Below are positions 35,955 to 46,342 of a stretch of DNA of 64,000 bases, piece after piece. Made by a program: the position numbers and the translations under genes. The DNA comes from Tolumonas auensis DSM 9187 (GTDB lineage Bacteria > Pseudomonadota > Gammaproteobacteria > Enterobacterales > Aeromonadaceae): the NCBI RefSeq assembly GCF_000023065.1, contig NC_012691.1, forward strand, positions 1,656,501-1,720,500. Reading direction: 5' to 3'. The stretch's first letter is position 1, and each line of letters opens with the position of its first letter. The notes below the pieces were generated by a model, which saw nothing but the letters and a program-made list of their open reading frames with translations, did no database searches and had not been told where the DNA came from.

Positions 35955-36599
35955 TCAGCTCAGTAATAAATGACGGATACGCGATTTCAGCATTTCAATC
36001 GCGATACGGTTACGGCCACCGCGCGGGATAATAATATCGGCATATTGTTTCGATGGCTCAATAAATTGTAAAAACATTGGTCGTACCGTTTTCTGGTACT
36101 GCTCCAGCACAGAGTCCATGGTTCTGCCACGTTCCTGAACATCCCGGGCCAGACGACGAACCAGACAGATATCCAGCGGCGTATCCATAAAAATACTGAC
36201 ATTCAGTAATTTACGCAGGGCCGAATCATTCAGCAGCAGAATACCTTCCAGAATAATGATCCGCTTTGGTGTGAAGCGAATGGTCTGGTCAGTCCGCGTA
36301 TGCTCGGAATAAGAATAGGTCGGAATATCAACCGCCTTCCCTGCCATTAACTGCTTCAGATGTTCTGCCAGCAGTGCATGATCAAACGCTGCCGGATGGT
36401 CATAGTTCGTTTTAATACGTTCAGCCATGGGTAAATGGCTTTGATCTTTGTAATAGCAATCTTCTGTGATCACGCCGATCTGATCTTCACCCAGCTCAGC
36501 GGTTAGTTCATTGTATATTGTTCTGGCGATCAGACTTTTACCTGACGCGGATGCACCGGCAATACCTATTATCACGCAGTCAGGATTTGTATCAGACAT
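35955..36599 (-). CDS. udk: Uridine kinase
   Basis: 214 residues with the P-loop [11 protein letters not shown] near the N-terminus and typical uridine/cytidine kinase segments ([43 protein letters not shown]). It phosphorylates uridine and cytidine to UMP and CMP in pyrimidine salvage. It is placed between mrp and dcd on the same strand, the order known in related gammaproteobacteria. Confidence 0.96.
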   Translation of the reverse strand: MSDTNPDCVIIGIAGASASGKSLIARTIYNELTAELGEDQIGVITEDCYYKDQSHLPMAERIKTNYDHPAAFDHALLAEHLKQLMAGKAVDIPTYSYSEHTRTDQTIRFTPKRIIILEGILLLNDSALRKLLNVSIFMDTPLDICLVRRLARDVQERGRTMDSVLEQYQKTVRPMFLQFIEPSKQYADIIIPRGGRNRIAIEMLKSRIRHLLLS

Positions 36600-36671
36600 G
36601 GACAGATCTCTTTTTGCTATTTCAAGCGGCGCATTATATATAAATCACCGCCTGAAATAACATGTCATTAC

Positions 36672-37745
36672 TTAGCTATTCACGGTAAAAATGGTGCTTG
36701 GTTCCGTTTTTCCTGAAAAATAAAGCGAAGAAGCTATTTTTCTCGCAATCCGCTTATAAGTGCCTGCCAGTTTACCCGTCGGCTCTGCCGCAACAATTGG
36801 TGTCCCGTCATCCGATTTTTCCCGGATCTGAATATGCAACGGTATCTGACCAAGCAATTCAATACCGTACTGTTCAGCCACTTTGATGCCGCCACCTTCA
36901 CCAAAAATTTTCTCTTTATGGCCGCATTTACTGCAGATGTGATAACTCATATTTTCAATGACGCCCAATACCGGAATATTCACTTTTTCAAACATGGATA
37001 TCCCCTTCCGGGCATCAATTAACGCCAGATCCTGCGGTGTAGTGATCACAATAGCGGCCGTCGTCGGCACTTGTTGTGCGATTGTCAGCTGAATATCACC
37101 GGTTCCGGGCGGTAAATCGACTACCAGGTAATCAAGTTCTCCCCAGCGGGTGTCATACAAAATCTGTGATAATGCTTTGCTGGCCATCGGGCCACGCCAA
37201 ACCGCAGCCTCGGTCTCTGGCACCAGAAAGCCGATACTATTACAAACTATCGAATGTGCCTTTACCGGACGCATATGTTTTTCATCAATAATCTCAGGGT
37301 GCGCCCCAGCCTTGCCAAGCAGCACAGGAATAGATGGGCCATAAATATCCGCATCCAGTAATCCGACTTTTGCCCCTTCCTGATGTAAGGCCAATGCCAG
37401 ATTCACCGCCGTCGTTGATTTCCCGACTCCGCCTTTACCAGAACTAACCGCAATAATATTTCTTACACCCGGAATAGCCGGAACACTGTTTTTACGGGCA
37501 ATTGTTTCAACCTGAACATCGAACTGCCACCACACCCGGCTGATATCGGCGACCTGACGAATCCGCTCATCCAGCAATTCTTTGATCTCGTTTTCCCATG
37601 ACAAACCGGCAAATGGCAACTGAATGTGTATATACAGTTTGCGATCAATAAGTTCTGTTTTTTTTACAAAACCGGCAGACAGTAAATCTTTATCCCATGA
37701 TGCAGGTTTAAACTCACTTAACAACTGGCGTACAGTTTCAATCAC
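36672..37745 (-). CDS. mrp: Iron-sulfur cluster carrier protein Mrp/ApbC
   Basis: 357 residues from a GTG start (37745) preceded by AAGGGGG. An N-terminal MIP18/DUF59-like domain (1-85) is followed by the ParA/Mrp ATPase with the deviant Walker A SSGKGGVGKSTT, DLPPGTGDIQLT, and the CSKC metal-binding pair near residue 270. Mrp/ApbC binds and transfers Fe-S clusters and hydrolyses ATP as a dimer. It is divergent from metG, the usual arrangement. Confidence 0.95.
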   Translation of the reverse strand: MIETVRQLLSEFKPASWDKDLLSAGFVKKTELIDRKLYIHIQLPFAGLSWENEIKELLDERIRQVADISRVWWQFDVQVETIARKNSVPAIPGVRNIIAVSSGKGGVGKSTTAVNLALALHQEGAKVGLLDADIYGPSIPVLLGKAGAHPEIIDEKHMRPVKAHSIVCNSIGFLVPETEAAVWRGPMASKALSQILYDTRWGELDYLVVDLPPGTGDIQLTIAQQVPTTAAIVITTPQDLALIDARKGISMFEKVNIPVLGVIENMSYHICSKCGHKEKIFGEGGGIKVAEQYGIELLGQIPLHIQIREKSDDGTPIVAAEPTGKLAGTYKRIARKIASSLYFSGKTEPSTIFTVNS

Positions 37746-37871
37746 AAAGACCCCCTTGAATGGAGAAAATCATCTATTAATGCATGAGATAAAAGGCATT
37801 GAGCCTAGGCAGTCAGCGCTTAATTCAGGTAACATTGCCATTATTTCCATTCAAAACAAAGTCCGAACACT

Positions 37872-39899
37872 ATGTCTAGCGCATCAAGAAATATTCTGGT
37901 CACCTGTGCCTTACCTTACGCCAACGGTTCTATTCATCTCGGTCATATGCTGGAACACGTCCAGGCAGATATCTGGGTTCGTTTTCAACGCATGCGCGGG
38001 CATAACATTCATTTCATCTGTGCTGACGATGCGCATGGCACGCCAATCATGCTTAAAGCGCAACAACTCGGTATCACACCGGAAGAGATGATCGCCGCGG
38101 TATCGCAGGAACATCAGACCGATTTCGCCGGTTTCAAAATCAGTTTCGACAACTATCACTCTACCCACAGCGATGAAAACCGTTATTTCTCTGAATTGAT
38201 TTATACGAAGCTGAAAGATAATGGGTTCATTAAGAGCAAGACTATTTCTCAGCTGTATGATCCTGAAAAAAACATGTTCCTGCCGGATCGCTTTGTAAAA
38301 GGTACTTGTCCGAAATGTAAGGCTGTAGATCAATACGGTGATAACTGTGAAGTTTGTGGTGCAACTTATAGCCCGACTGAACTGATCAATCCGAAATCTG
38401 CGGTTTCTGGTGCCACACCAGTAATGAAAGAAACTGAACACTTCTTCTTCGACCTGCCACAATTCGCTGACATGCTGCAGGCATGGACGACGTCCGGAGC
38501 CCTGCAGGAAGAGATTTCGAACAAACTGAACGAATGGTTCACTTCTGGTTTACATCAGTGGGATATCACCCGTGATGCGCCTTATTTCGGTTTTGAAATT
38601 CCGGGCGCACCGGGCAAATTCTTCTATGTATGGCTGGATGCACCAATCGGTTACATGGGTTCTTTCAAAAACCTGTGCGACAAACGTGGCGATATCGATT
38701 TTGACGCCTTCTGGAGTCAGAACAGTGATGCCGAGCTATATCACTTCATCGGTAAAGACATCGTTTACTTCCACAGCCTGTTCTGGCCTGCGATGCTGGA
38801 CGGTGCCGGCTTCCGCAAACCAAGCAATATATTCGTGCATGGTTATGTGACCGTGAATGGCGCGAAAATGTCCAAATCCCGCGGCACGTTCATTAAAGCC
38901 TCAACCTATCTGCAACATCTGGATCCGGAATGTCTGCGCTATTACTACGCAGCCAAACTGAACAACCGTATCGACGATCTGGATCTGAATCTGGATGATT
39001 TCGTTGCGCGCGTTAACAGCGATGTCGTTAACAAACTGGTTAACCTGGCATCCCGTACTGCCGGTTTCATCACCAAACGTCTGGACGGTAAACTGGCTGA
39101 CACCCTGTCTGAGCCAGCGCTGTATGCTACTTTTACCTCAGCCAGTGAACGCATTGCGGAAGCTTACGAAAATCGTGAATTTAGCCGCGCCATTCGTGAA
39201 ATCATGGCATTAGCTGATGAAGCTAACCGTTATGTTGATGAAAAAGCACCTTGGGTTATCGCCAAGCAGGAAGGTCAGGAAGCTGAGCTGTCTGCCGTAT
39301 GCTCCACTACACTTAACTTGTTCCGTGTACTGATGACGTACCTGAAACCGGTTATGCCAGAACTGGCTGCCCGCGCCGAAGCATTCCTGAATGTGACACT
39401 GAACTGGAATGATATTGAACAGCCATTGCTGGCACACAATGTTGCCCCGTTCAAAGCACTGTTTAACCGTATTGATCCAGTTAAAGTGACGGCAATGGTT
39501 GATGCATCAAAAGAAGAACAGCAAACTGCAGCACCGAAAGCGACGGGTCCGCTGGCTGATGAACCGATTGCACCGGAAATCACCTATGACGATTTCGCAA
39601 AACTGGATCTGCGTATAGCGCTGATCAAGAAAGCAGAAGCTGTACCGGAAGCAGATAAACTGCTGCGTCTGCAGCTTGATCTGGGCGGTGAAGTTCGTCA
39701 GGTATTTGCTGGTATCAAGTCAGCATATTCCCCTGAACAACTCGAAGGTAAGCTGACGGTGATGGTTGCTAACCTGGCACCGCGTAAAATGCGTTTTGGT
39801 ATGTCTGAAGGTATGGTGCTGGCAGCCGGCCCAGGCGGAAAAGATCTGTTTATTCTCGAACCTAATGCAGGCGCAAAACCTGGCATGCGTGTGAAATAA
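37872..39899 (+). CDS. metG: Methionyl-tRNA synthetase
   Basis: 675 residues, matching the long bacterial MetRS with a C-terminal tRNA-binding domain. Motifs: a HIGH-type [13 protein letters not shown] near residue 15, the zinc knuckle CPKC...CEVC around 145-160, KMSKSRG near 335, and an EMAP/Trbp111-like domain from about 570 ([15 protein letters not shown]). It charges tRNA-Met and initiator tRNA. It is divergent from mrp and followed after 12 bases by a DsbA-like gene. Confidence 0.97.
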   Translation: MSSASRNILVTCALPYANGSIHLGHMLEHVQADIWVRFQRMRGHNIHFICADDAHGTPIMLKAQQLGITPEEMIAAVSQEHQTDFAGFKISFDNYHSTHSDENRYFSELIYTKLKDNGFIKSKTISQLYDPEKNMFLPDRFVKGTCPKCKAVDQYGDNCEVCGATYSPTELINPKSAVSGATPVMKETEHFFFDLPQFADMLQAWTTSGALQEEISNKLNEWFTSGLHQWDITRDAPYFGFEIPGAPGKFFYVWLDAPIGYMGSFKNLCDKRGDIDFDAFWSQNSDAELYHFIGKDIVYFHSLFWPAMLDGAGFRKPSNIFVHGYVTVNGAKMSKSRGTFIKASTYLQHLDPECLRYYYAAKLNNRIDDLDLNLDDFVARVNSDVVNKLVNLASRTAGFITKRLDGKLADTLSEPALYATFTSASERIAEAYENREFSRAIREIMALADEANRYVDEKAPWVIAKQEGQEAELSAVCSTTLNLFRVLMTYLKPVMPELAARAEAFLNVTLNWNDIEQPLLAHNVAPFKALFNRIDPVKVTAMVDASKEEQQTAAPKATGPLADEPIAPEITYDDFAKLDLRIALIKKAEAVPEADKLLRLQLDLGGEVRQVFAGIKSAYSPEQLEGKLTVMVANLAPRKMRFGMSEGMVLAAGPGGKDLFILEPNAGAKPGMRVK

Positions 39900-39911
39900 C
39901 AAGGACATAAC

Positions 39912-40646
39912 ATGAAATTAAAAACACTGGCTACCGTTTTATTAGGCGGAATGCTCTCTTTCAGCACCATCGCGGCTGAAATGACTAAAACTGAAGTTGA
40001 AAAAATAGTGCGTGAATATCTGGTATCAAATCCGGAAATTCTGATTGAGATGTCAAATGGGCTGCGTGCCAAACAGGAAATGCAGCAGGATGAAACAGAT
40101 AAAGCATTACTGAAAAAACATGCTGATCAGCTTTTCCGGCAAAAAGATGATCCGGCAACAGGCAATGCTAAAGGCACTCTGACTATTGTTGAGTTTGTTG
40201 ACTATAACTGCGGTTATTGCAAACGTTCAGCGCCTTTGGTTCAGGCGTTGCTGAAAAAGGACCAGGATATTCGTTACATCTATAAAGAATTTCCTATCCT
40301 GAGCGATACCTCCGTTTACGCATCTAAAGCGGCGCTGGCCGTGAATGCGCTGTTCCCGGAAAAATATGCGGCCTTCCACGATGCGTTGATGTCGCACAGT
40401 GGCGCATTTAAAACTAATGACGATATTGCTCTCGTTGCTAAAAACCTGGGTCTGGACTGGGACAAAATTGCAGAAAAAGCAAAAGATCCGGCCATTGAAA
40501 GTAAAATTGCCACCAACCATGCGCTGGCCCGGACATTGAACATTACCGGCACACCTGCATTTATAATCGGCGATCAATTGTTACGTGGCGCGCCACAGAC
40601 ATTAGAGATGCTGGAAACAAGTGTTAAACAGGCTCGTGGTAAATAA
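39912..40646 (+). CDS. DsbA-family periplasmic thiol oxidoreductase (Com1/ScsC-like)
   Basis: 244 residues with a signal peptide (MKLKTLATVLLGGMLSFSTIAAE). An N-terminal helical extension (about 25-75), as in trimeric or dimeric Com1/ScsC/BdbD proteins, precedes a thioredoxin-like DsbA domain with active site CGYC and a cis-proline loop ITGTPAFIIG. It should oxidise or isomerise disulfides in the periplasm. It begins 12 bases after metG, so it may ride on the metG transcript, and a terminator follows. Confidence 0.85.
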   Translation: MKLKTLATVLLGGMLSFSTIAAEMTKTEVEKIVREYLVSNPEILIEMSNGLRAKQEMQQDETDKALLKKHADQLFRQKDDPATGNAKGTLTIVEFVDYNCGYCKRSAPLVQALLKKDQDIRYIYKEFPILSDTSVYASKAALAVNALFPEKYAAFHDALMSHSGAFKTNDDIALVAKNLGLDWDKIAEKAKDPAIESKIATNHALARTLNITGTPAFIIGDQLLRGAPQTLEMLETSVKQARGK

Positions 40647-40660
40647 TTACTCACATCCTT

Positions 40661-40688
40661 GAGCGAGGCATTCTGTCTCGCTCTTTTT
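40661..40688 (+). terminator. Terminator after DsbA-like gene
   Basis: GAGCGAG pairs with CTCGCTC over a 9-base loop, followed by TTTTT. It lies 15 bases after the stop and before roxA. Confidence 0.75.
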
Positions 40689-40709
40689 ACCTTTTATCTA
40701 AGGTGTTCT

Positions 40710-41855
40710 GTGAATCAGCTAAATCTTGATCTTGCCGCATTTATGCGGGAATTCTGGCAAAAAAAACCGACTGTTTTACGTGGTGCCTACGCCCCTTTTA
40801 CTGATCCGATCACGCCGGATGAACTGGCCGGATTAGCCACCGAAGAACAGGTTGAAAGCCGTCTGGTAACTTTTGCTGATGGTAAATGGACTGCGGAACA
40901 TGGGCCGTTTGATGATTACAGCCAGCTTGGTGAAAGTCACTGGGCATTATTAGTTCAGGCTACTGATCACTGGATCAAGCCTGTCGCTGATCTGATCACC
41001 CCCTTCCGTGGCCTGCCGAACTGGCGTATTGATGACGTCATGATCTCCTACTCGGTACCCGGTGGTGGCGTCGGTCCGCATATTGATCAATATGATGTAT
41101 TTATTATTCAGGGCTCTGGGAGTCGTCGCTGGCGTGTTGGCGCTGATACTCCGGCCGAGCAATTCGTTGCAACACCGGGTTTACTGCATGTTGAGCAGTT
41201 TGAGCCGATCATTGATGTTGAACTTCAATCGGGCGACATACTCTATATTCCGCCTGGATTCCCGCACGATGGTTATGCCATTACCGAAGCCATGAGTTAC
41301 TCCATTGGTTACCGGGCACCGAATCAGCAGGATCTGTTTTCTTCCTTCGCTGATTTCCTGTTACAGGAAAATGCAGGACAAGTACGTTATACCGATCCGA
41401 AACGGGAACTGACTAAAACGCCGGGGCTGGTGACGAATAAAGACGTGAATGATTTACGTGATCTGATGCGAACGCTGCTACACGATGAGCAACTGTTCTC
41501 AAAATGGCTCGGTACGAATCTGAGTCAGGCAAAACATGAACTGAACATTCTGTCGCAGGAATGGGATCTGATCCCGGATGAATTACTCCCGGCTTTAGAA
41601 GCTGAGGATGAGTTGTATCGTCTGGGCGGACTGCGCTGTCTCTATTTCGCCGCATTGCCTGACTGCTGTTTCGTCAATGGCGAACAGTTACAAATCCCGG
41701 AAGGCGGTCGTGCATTAGCGCATCTGATGTGTAACAGCACAGTGCTGACACACAAAGAATTACAACCTTATCTGGACAACCCAATCCTGGTGGATTGGAT
41801 CTGTTACTGGTTCAATCAGGGATACTGGTATCTGGCTTCCGATGCCGAAGAGTAA
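40710..41855 (+). CDS. roxA: Ribosomal protein uL16 3-hydroxylase (RoxA/YcfD, JmjC cupin)
   Basis: The start is the GTG at 40710 (NQLNLDLAAFMREFWQKKP follows), with TAAGGTG just upstream; this gives 381 residues, close to YcfD. Family features: WRIDDVMISYSVPGGGVGPH, the iron ligands H and D in GPHIDQYD and the distal H in GFPHDGYAI, followed by the dimerisation and winged-helix tail. RoxA is a 2-oxoglutarate/Fe(II) oxygenase that hydroxylates an arginine of ribosomal protein uL16 (L16). Confidence 0.92.
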   Translation: MNQLNLDLAAFMREFWQKKPTVLRGAYAPFTDPITPDELAGLATEEQVESRLVTFADGKWTAEHGPFDDYSQLGESHWALLVQATDHWIKPVADLITPFRGLPNWRIDDVMISYSVPGGGVGPHIDQYDVFIIQGSGSRRWRVGADTPAEQFVATPGLLHVEQFEPIIDVELQSGDILYIPPGFPHDGYAITEAMSYSIGYRAPNQQDLFSSFADFLLQENAGQVRYTDPKRELTKTPGLVTNKDVNDLRDLMRTLLHDEQLFSKWLGTNLSQAKHELNILSQEWDLIPDELLPALEAEDELYRLGGLRCLYFAALPDCCFVNGEQLQIPEGGRALAHLMCNSTVLTHKELQPYLDNPILVDWICYWFNQGYWYLASDAEE

Positions 41856-41896
41856 TTCATTGCTCTGCCCCGGCATCTGAACCTGACCGACCCAGT

Positions 41897-42136
41897 CTAA
41901 TTCAGTAAATAACGAACAGCGGTGCGCATATTCGATGCGCGCCCTTTTACATCCCCCCGACAGTCACAGGCTAGAAACTCACTGCCGGCTGCATCGATCT
42001 TCACCTCACCAACCCGGCATGGCCAGCCACGGGAATCCTGCTGACGAATCATCCACTGCTGACCAACGCGTTCTTCTGCGAATACGCCCGGATAAACCTC
42101 ATTACCTACATAAAATCCATTAACAAAAACACTCAT
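41897..42136 (-). CDS. Small hypothetical protein
   Basis: 79 residues when started at 42136 (MSVFVNGFYVGNEVYPGVF), where AGGAG lies seven bases upstream; a start at 42172 is less supported. The composition is that of a folded cytoplasmic protein (VGQQWMIRQQDSRGWP, then VGEVKIDAAGSEFLACDCRG). I do not recognise a family. It is convergent with roxA. Confidence 0.55.
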   Translation of the reverse strand: MSVFVNGFYVGNEVYPGVFAEERVGQQWMIRQQDSRGWPCRVGEVKIDAAGSEFLACDCRGDVKGRASNMRTAVRYLLN

Positions 42137-42492
42137 AATGCGCTCCTGTGGACTGATGTCGCTGAAGTACAATCTACTGTATCTTTATACAGTATAGCAA
42201 GTATATTTTGTATCTCCGTTCTCAGATTTAGATGCACCAAACAAAAGCAATTCATTCGTTCCACTGTCAAACCAATCAGGTTTTGGCATTAAATCATCTG
42301 GAATAGCGCTCTTATGCAGGATAAACAAACAGTATTTATCGGTTTCATCATGATGTGCGTTTGTTTTTCACACCAAACTTGCGATTTTATGGTGCACAGA
42401 TACCCAAAACAGGTCGTTGACAAAATATTTTGGCCACGAGCATTTAAATTTAACTAACTGATTAACATGGAGATTTTGTTTTTGGTTCCGGG
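42137..42492. other. Upstream region of the ethanolamine operon
   Basis: This 356-bp stretch has no gene. ACACCAAAC/GCACCAAAC words occur at about 42232 and 42370 with a GGTGCAC in inverse sense near 42391. A CAAAATATTTTG palindrome lies near 42422. Such repeated words upstream of a sigma-54-like promoter could be enhancer-protein sites (inference). Confidence 0.3.
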
Positions 42493-42508
42493 TTGGCACA
42501 TCCTTTGT
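42493..42508 (+). promoter_or_regulatory. Sigma-54-like -24/-12 promoter for eat-eutBC
   Basis: TTGGCACATCCTTTGT matches the TGGCAC-N5-TTGC pattern with correct 10-base spacing between the -24 GG and the -12 G; the last C is T. It ends about 50 bases before the eat ATG. In Pseudomonas I recall eat-eutBC being under a sigma-54 enhancer-binding activator, which fits. Confidence 0.5.
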
Positions 42509-42521
42509 AATACGTAGATGT

Positions 42522-42537
42522 CGTGATTGAGATCACA
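42522..42537. promoter_or_regulatory. CRP-like palindrome in the eat leader
   Basis: CGTGA-TTGAGA-TCACA matches the CRP consensus at nine of ten arm positions. It lies downstream of the predicted promoter and just before the ribosome site. If functional it would more likely repress than activate; it could be fortuitous. Confidence 0.35.
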
Positions 42538-42558
42538 TAACAATACAGAGGAACTGTC

Positions 42559-43944
42559 ATGCAAAAGGACACTGCTGCACCGGGGCTGAAACGTACACTC
42601 GGTAAATTCCATTTATGGGGTATCGCCGTTGGTCTGGTTATTTCCGGCGAATATTTTGGCTGGAGCTATGGCTGGGCCCAGGCCGGAACATTAGGTTTCA
42701 TGGTCACCGCCGTACTGATCGCAACCATGTATACGGCTTTCATTTTCAGCTTCACTGAATTAACCACCTCTATTCCGCATGCAGGCGGTCCATTCGCCTA
42801 TGCGTATCGTGCTTTTGGTCCGGTCGGTGGTTATATTGCCGGGTTTGCAACGCTGATTGAATTCGTATTTGCTCCGCCCGCGATTGCCATGGCAATTGGT
42901 GCCTATCTGAATGTGCAGTTTCCGGCCATTGACCCCAAATTGATCGCGGTAAGTGCTTACATTGTATTTATGGCGTTGAATATTGTCGGGGTCAGCATCG
43001 CCGCAACCTTCGAATTATGCGTAACCATTCTGGCCATTGTTGAATTGCTGGTCTTCATGGGCGTTGTCTCTCCCGGCTTCTCTATCACTAATTTTGTTGC
43101 TAATGGCTGGGCCGGTAGCAATGAATTCTCAGTCAGTGCTGTTTCTGGCATCTTTGCCGCCATTCCGTTTGCAATCTGGTTTTTCCTGGCCATTGAAGGC
43201 GCAGCGATGGCAGCGGAAGAAGCAAAAGATCCAAAGAAAACGATTCCGATTGCATTCATCTCCGGCATTCTGACCCTGGTTGTTCTGGCTATCGGCGTTA
43301 TGATCTTTGCAGGTGGTGCTGGTGACTGGAGTAAACTTGCCAATATCAACGATCCTCTGCCTCAGGCAATGAAAATGATCGTCGGTGATTCCAGCGGCTG
43401 GTTACATATGCTGGTCTGGTTAGGCCTGTTTGGTCTGATTGCCTCTTTCCACGGCATCATCATGGGCTATTCCCGTCAGATTTTTGCACTGGCACGTGCT
43501 GGTTTTCTGCCAAAACCACTGGCTGCAATCAATAGCCGTTTCCAGACCCCTCACTGGGCTATTCTGGCGGGTGGTGTCGTTGGTATTGCCGCTATTTTCT
43601 CTGACAATCTGATTGTGATTGGCGGTTTGCCATTAACCGCAAACATCGTAACCATGTCAGTGTTCGGTGCCATCGTTATGTACATCATCTCTATGGCTGC
43701 ACTGTTTAAACTGCGTCGGACAGAACCAAATCTGGAACGTCCGTTCTTTGCCCCACTCTATCCTTTTGCTCCGGCTTTAGCGCTTGTACTGGCGGTACTG
43801 TGTCTGGTTGCCATGATTTATTACAACACACTGCTGTCATTAATCTTTGCAGGACTTTTTGTTGCCGGTTTCATTTACTTCAAAGCAACACACAGCACAG
43901 ATGAAATGCAGGACGGTAATGAATTGCTACAGGCTCAGGGTTAG
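42559..43944 (+). CDS. eat: Ethanolamine permease
   Basis: A 461-residue APC-superfamily transporter with about 12 hydrophobic helices. Start-proximal GKFHLWGIAVGLVISGEYFG and the TTSIPHAGGPFAYAYRAFGP segment are typical of ethanolamine permeases (Eat) rather than general amino-acid permeases. It imports ethanolamine across the inner membrane. It is followed 10 bases later by eutB and eutC, an arrangement that supports the substrate. CAGAGGAAC precedes the ATG. Confidence 0.88.
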   Translation: MQKDTAAPGLKRTLGKFHLWGIAVGLVISGEYFGWSYGWAQAGTLGFMVTAVLIATMYTAFIFSFTELTTSIPHAGGPFAYAYRAFGPVGGYIAGFATLIEFVFAPPAIAMAIGAYLNVQFPAIDPKLIAVSAYIVFMALNIVGVSIAATFELCVTILAIVELLVFMGVVSPGFSITNFVANGWAGSNEFSVSAVSGIFAAIPFAIWFFLAIEGAAMAAEEAKDPKKTIPIAFISGILTLVVLAIGVMIFAGGAGDWSKLANINDPLPQAMKMIVGDSSGWLHMLVWLGLFGLIASFHGIIMGYSRQIFALARAGFLPKPLAAINSRFQTPHWAILAGGVVGIAAIFSDNLIVIGGLPLTANIVTMSVFGAIVMYIISMAALFKLRRTEPNLERPFFAPLYPFAPALALVLAVLCLVAMIYYNTLLSLIFAGLFVAGFIYFKATHSTDEMQDGNELLQAQG

Positions 43945-43954
43945 AGGAATCAGT

Positions 43955-45346
43955 ATGTATCGGACGTCCATAGGCCAACGCACTTATCAGTTCCCTGACC
44001 TGAAAAGCCTGATGGCTAAAGCCAGCCCGGCCCGTTCCGGGGATTATCTGGCTGGTGTGGCGGCAGCTACTGCTGAAGAGCGCATGGCGGCAAAGATCTG
44101 TCTGGCAGATCTGCCTTTAAAAGCATTTTTAGAAAATGCATTGATCCCCTATGAAGAAGATGAAATCACCCGGCTGATTATGGATGAACATGATCTGCAG
44201 GCATTTTCGCTGATCAGCCATCTGACAGTTGGTGATTTCCGCGACTGGCTGCTCAGCGAGCATGCCGACAGCTTTACGCTGGCGCGATTAGCACCAGGGC
44301 TAACGCCGGAAATGGTCGCTGCTGTCAGTAAATTGATGCGTAATCAGGATCTGATCCTGGTTGCCAAAAAATGTCAGGTAATAACCAAATTCCGCAGCAC
44401 TATCGGCCTCCCGGGGCGCTTAAGTGTACGTCTTCAGCCCAACCACCCGACTGATGCGCTGCCTGGTATTGCCGCCGCTATGCTGGATGGTCTGTTATAC
44501 GGCAGTGGTGATGCGGTGGTCGGCATCAATCCGGCAACAGACAGCCTGCCCGGATTGGCAAAACTCAATCATATGCTGGACGAAGTGATCCAGCGTTTTG
44601 AGATCCCGACACAATCCTGTGTACTGACACACGTCACCAATACCATTGAACTGATCAATCGTGGCGTACCAATCGATCTGGTGTTTCAGTCGATAGCCGG
44701 AACAGAAAAAGCCAACTCCGGTTTTGGTATTAACCTCTCGCTCCTGGCAGAAGCAGAAGCTGCAGCACAAAGTCTGCAGCGTGGAACGGTCGGAAATAAC
44801 GTCATGTATTTCGAAACCGGTCAGGGTAGTTGCCTTTCTGCTAATGCTCATTTTGGTGTAGATCAACAAACCTGTGAAGCCCGAGCCTATGCTGTTGCCC
44901 GTAAATTCAAACCGCTGCTGACAAATACTGTTGTCGGATTTATCGGTCCGGAGTACCTCTACGATGGTAAACAAATCATCCGGGCAGGGTTAGAAGATCA
45001 CTTCTGCGGAAAACTGCTGGGTGTACCGTTAGGGTGCGATGTTTGCTATACCAATCATGCCGAAGCGGATCAGGACGATATGGATACTCTGCTTACGCTG
45101 CTTGCAGCCGCCGGCCTGACGTTCCTGATCGGCGTTCCCGGTGCTGACGACATCATGCTGAATTATCAGAGCACCTCGTTCCATGATGCTCTTTATATCC
45201 GCGAATTGCTGAGTCTGAAACGCGCTCCGGAATTTGATAGCTGGCTGGAAAAAATGCGCTTGATCGATACACAAGGCCACCTGCTTGATCCTTCAAAACA
45301 GCATCCGTTGCTGATGCAATTACCATCACTGGGGAGTGCAGCATGA
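43955..45346 (+). CDS. eutB: Ethanolamine ammonia-lyase large subunit
   Basis: Start at ATG 43955 ([19 protein letters not shown]), preceded by GAGGA; about 463 residues. Typical EutB segments: [68 protein letters not shown] and [18 protein letters not shown]. With EutC and adenosylcobalamin it converts ethanolamine to acetaldehyde and ammonia. No microcompartment shell genes, EutA reactivase or aldehyde dehydrogenase adjoin, so this is the simple cytosolic version. The stop overlaps the eutC start by four bases. Confidence 0.96.
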   Translation: MYRTSIGQRTYQFPDLKSLMAKASPARSGDYLAGVAAATAEERMAAKICLADLPLKAFLENALIPYEEDEITRLIMDEHDLQAFSLISHLTVGDFRDWLLSEHADSFTLARLAPGLTPEMVAAVSKLMRNQDLILVAKKCQVITKFRSTIGLPGRLSVRLQPNHPTDALPGIAAAMLDGLLYGSGDAVVGINPATDSLPGLAKLNHMLDEVIQRFEIPTQSCVLTHVTNTIELINRGVPIDLVFQSIAGTEKANSGFGINLSLLAEAEAAAQSLQRGTVGNNVMYFETGQGSCLSANAHFGVDQQTCEARAYAVARKFKPLLTNTVVGFIGPEYLYDGKQIIRAGLEDHFCGKLLGVPLGCDVCYTNHAEADQDDMDTLLTLLAAAGLTFLIGVPGADDIMLNYQSTSFHDALYIRELLSLKRAPEFDSWLEKMRLIDTQGHLLDPSKQHPLLMQLPSLGSAA

Positions 45347-46137
45347 GTAACGATGTAATACATCAGAATCCATGGGATGAATTGCGGCAATTCACTGCAG
45401 CCCGCATAGCACTTGGGCGCACAGGCAACAGCCTTCCAACTAAAGAATTACTGAAATTCGGCTTGGCGCATGCGCAGGCGCGTGATGCCGTACACCTGCC
45501 TTTTGGCGCTGAAACGCTGGCTGAAGAGCTACAGCAACAGGGCTTTTCTACTTTACAGGCTCATAGTGCAGCACCGGATCGTGAAACCTATCTACGCCGC
45601 CCTGATCTGGGCCGTCAACTAGCCAATGACTCACGTGAATGGTTAAAACAACACGCAGCACCTGTAGATTTGCTCATTGTTGTCGGAGACGGATTATCCT
45701 CTACCGCCATCCACCGTAATACAGTGCCATTTTTACTGGAATTACGTCCCCGGCTCGAGGCATTAGGCATCACGCTGGGGCCTGTTGTTTTAACCCGGCA
45801 GGCCCGAGTTGCTGTTGGTGATGATATTGCTGAAACCATGCAGGCCAAAGCGGTAGCGGTATTGATCGGTGAACGCCCCGGATTGTCTTCCCCCGACAGT
45901 CTCGGCATTTATCTGACATGGGCGGCAAAAGTTGGCTTGCTGGATTCTGAACGCAATTGCATCTCAAATGTAAGACCCGAGGGACTTAATTATCCGGAGG
46001 CTGCCCACAAACTTAGCTGGTTATTAAGCGAGGCCTTCCGCCGTCAGTTAAGCGGCGTGGCGCTGAAAGACGAAAGCGATGATGTACCAGATATTCTCTT
46101 GCAGCGTAGAACATCAGCTACACTGAATATAACGTAG
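45343..46137 (+). CDS. eutC: Ethanolamine ammonia-lyase small subunit
   Basis: 264 residues, starting in the ATGA overlap with eutB, which supports coupled translation in the lyase complex. Family segments: [66 protein letters not shown] and [15 protein letters not shown]. It contributes to the adenosylcobalamin site. A strong terminator follows 64 bases later, closing the three-gene operon. Confidence 0.96.
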   Translation: MSNDVIHQNPWDELRQFTAARIALGRTGNSLPTKELLKFGLAHAQARDAVHLPFGAETLAEELQQQGFSTLQAHSAAPDRETYLRRPDLGRQLANDSREWLKQHAAPVDLLIVVGDGLSSTAIHRNTVPFLLELRPRLEALGITLGPVVLTRQARVAVGDDIAETMQAKAVAVLIGERPGLSSPDSLGIYLTWAAKVGLLDSERNCISNVRPEGLNYPEAAHKLSWLLSEAFRRQLSGVALKDESDDVPDILLQRRTSATLNIT

Positions 46138-46200
46138 TTGTTCATTACCCTTCCTCCTGTTGTGTTGTTTGTTGTTAATTCGCTTTGTTTGATTTTCTTA

Positions 46201-46224
46201 AGGAGCCTTGGGCTCCTTTTTTTT
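46201..46224 (+). terminator. Terminator after eutC
   Basis: AGGAGCC and GGCTCCT form a stem with a TTG loop, running into eight T residues. Confidence 0.92.
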
Positions 46225-46342
46225 GTTCTTTCAGATCAAAATAACCATTTTGACCGTATTTTTTTGATATGAATCACAATATGTTGACGACACCGTAATT
46301 AATGGTGTAATTTTACTACATCTTTTAGGTGGAGACGTACCT

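Noticed and set aside
37911-38462. 183-codon minus-strand frame within metG
   Set aside because: Fully antisense to the conserved MetRS catalytic domain; no promoter or family features.
43955-46137. Ethanolamine microcompartment locus
   Set aside because: Only permease and lyase subunits are present; no shell proteins, EutA, EutD/E or EutR in the flanks.
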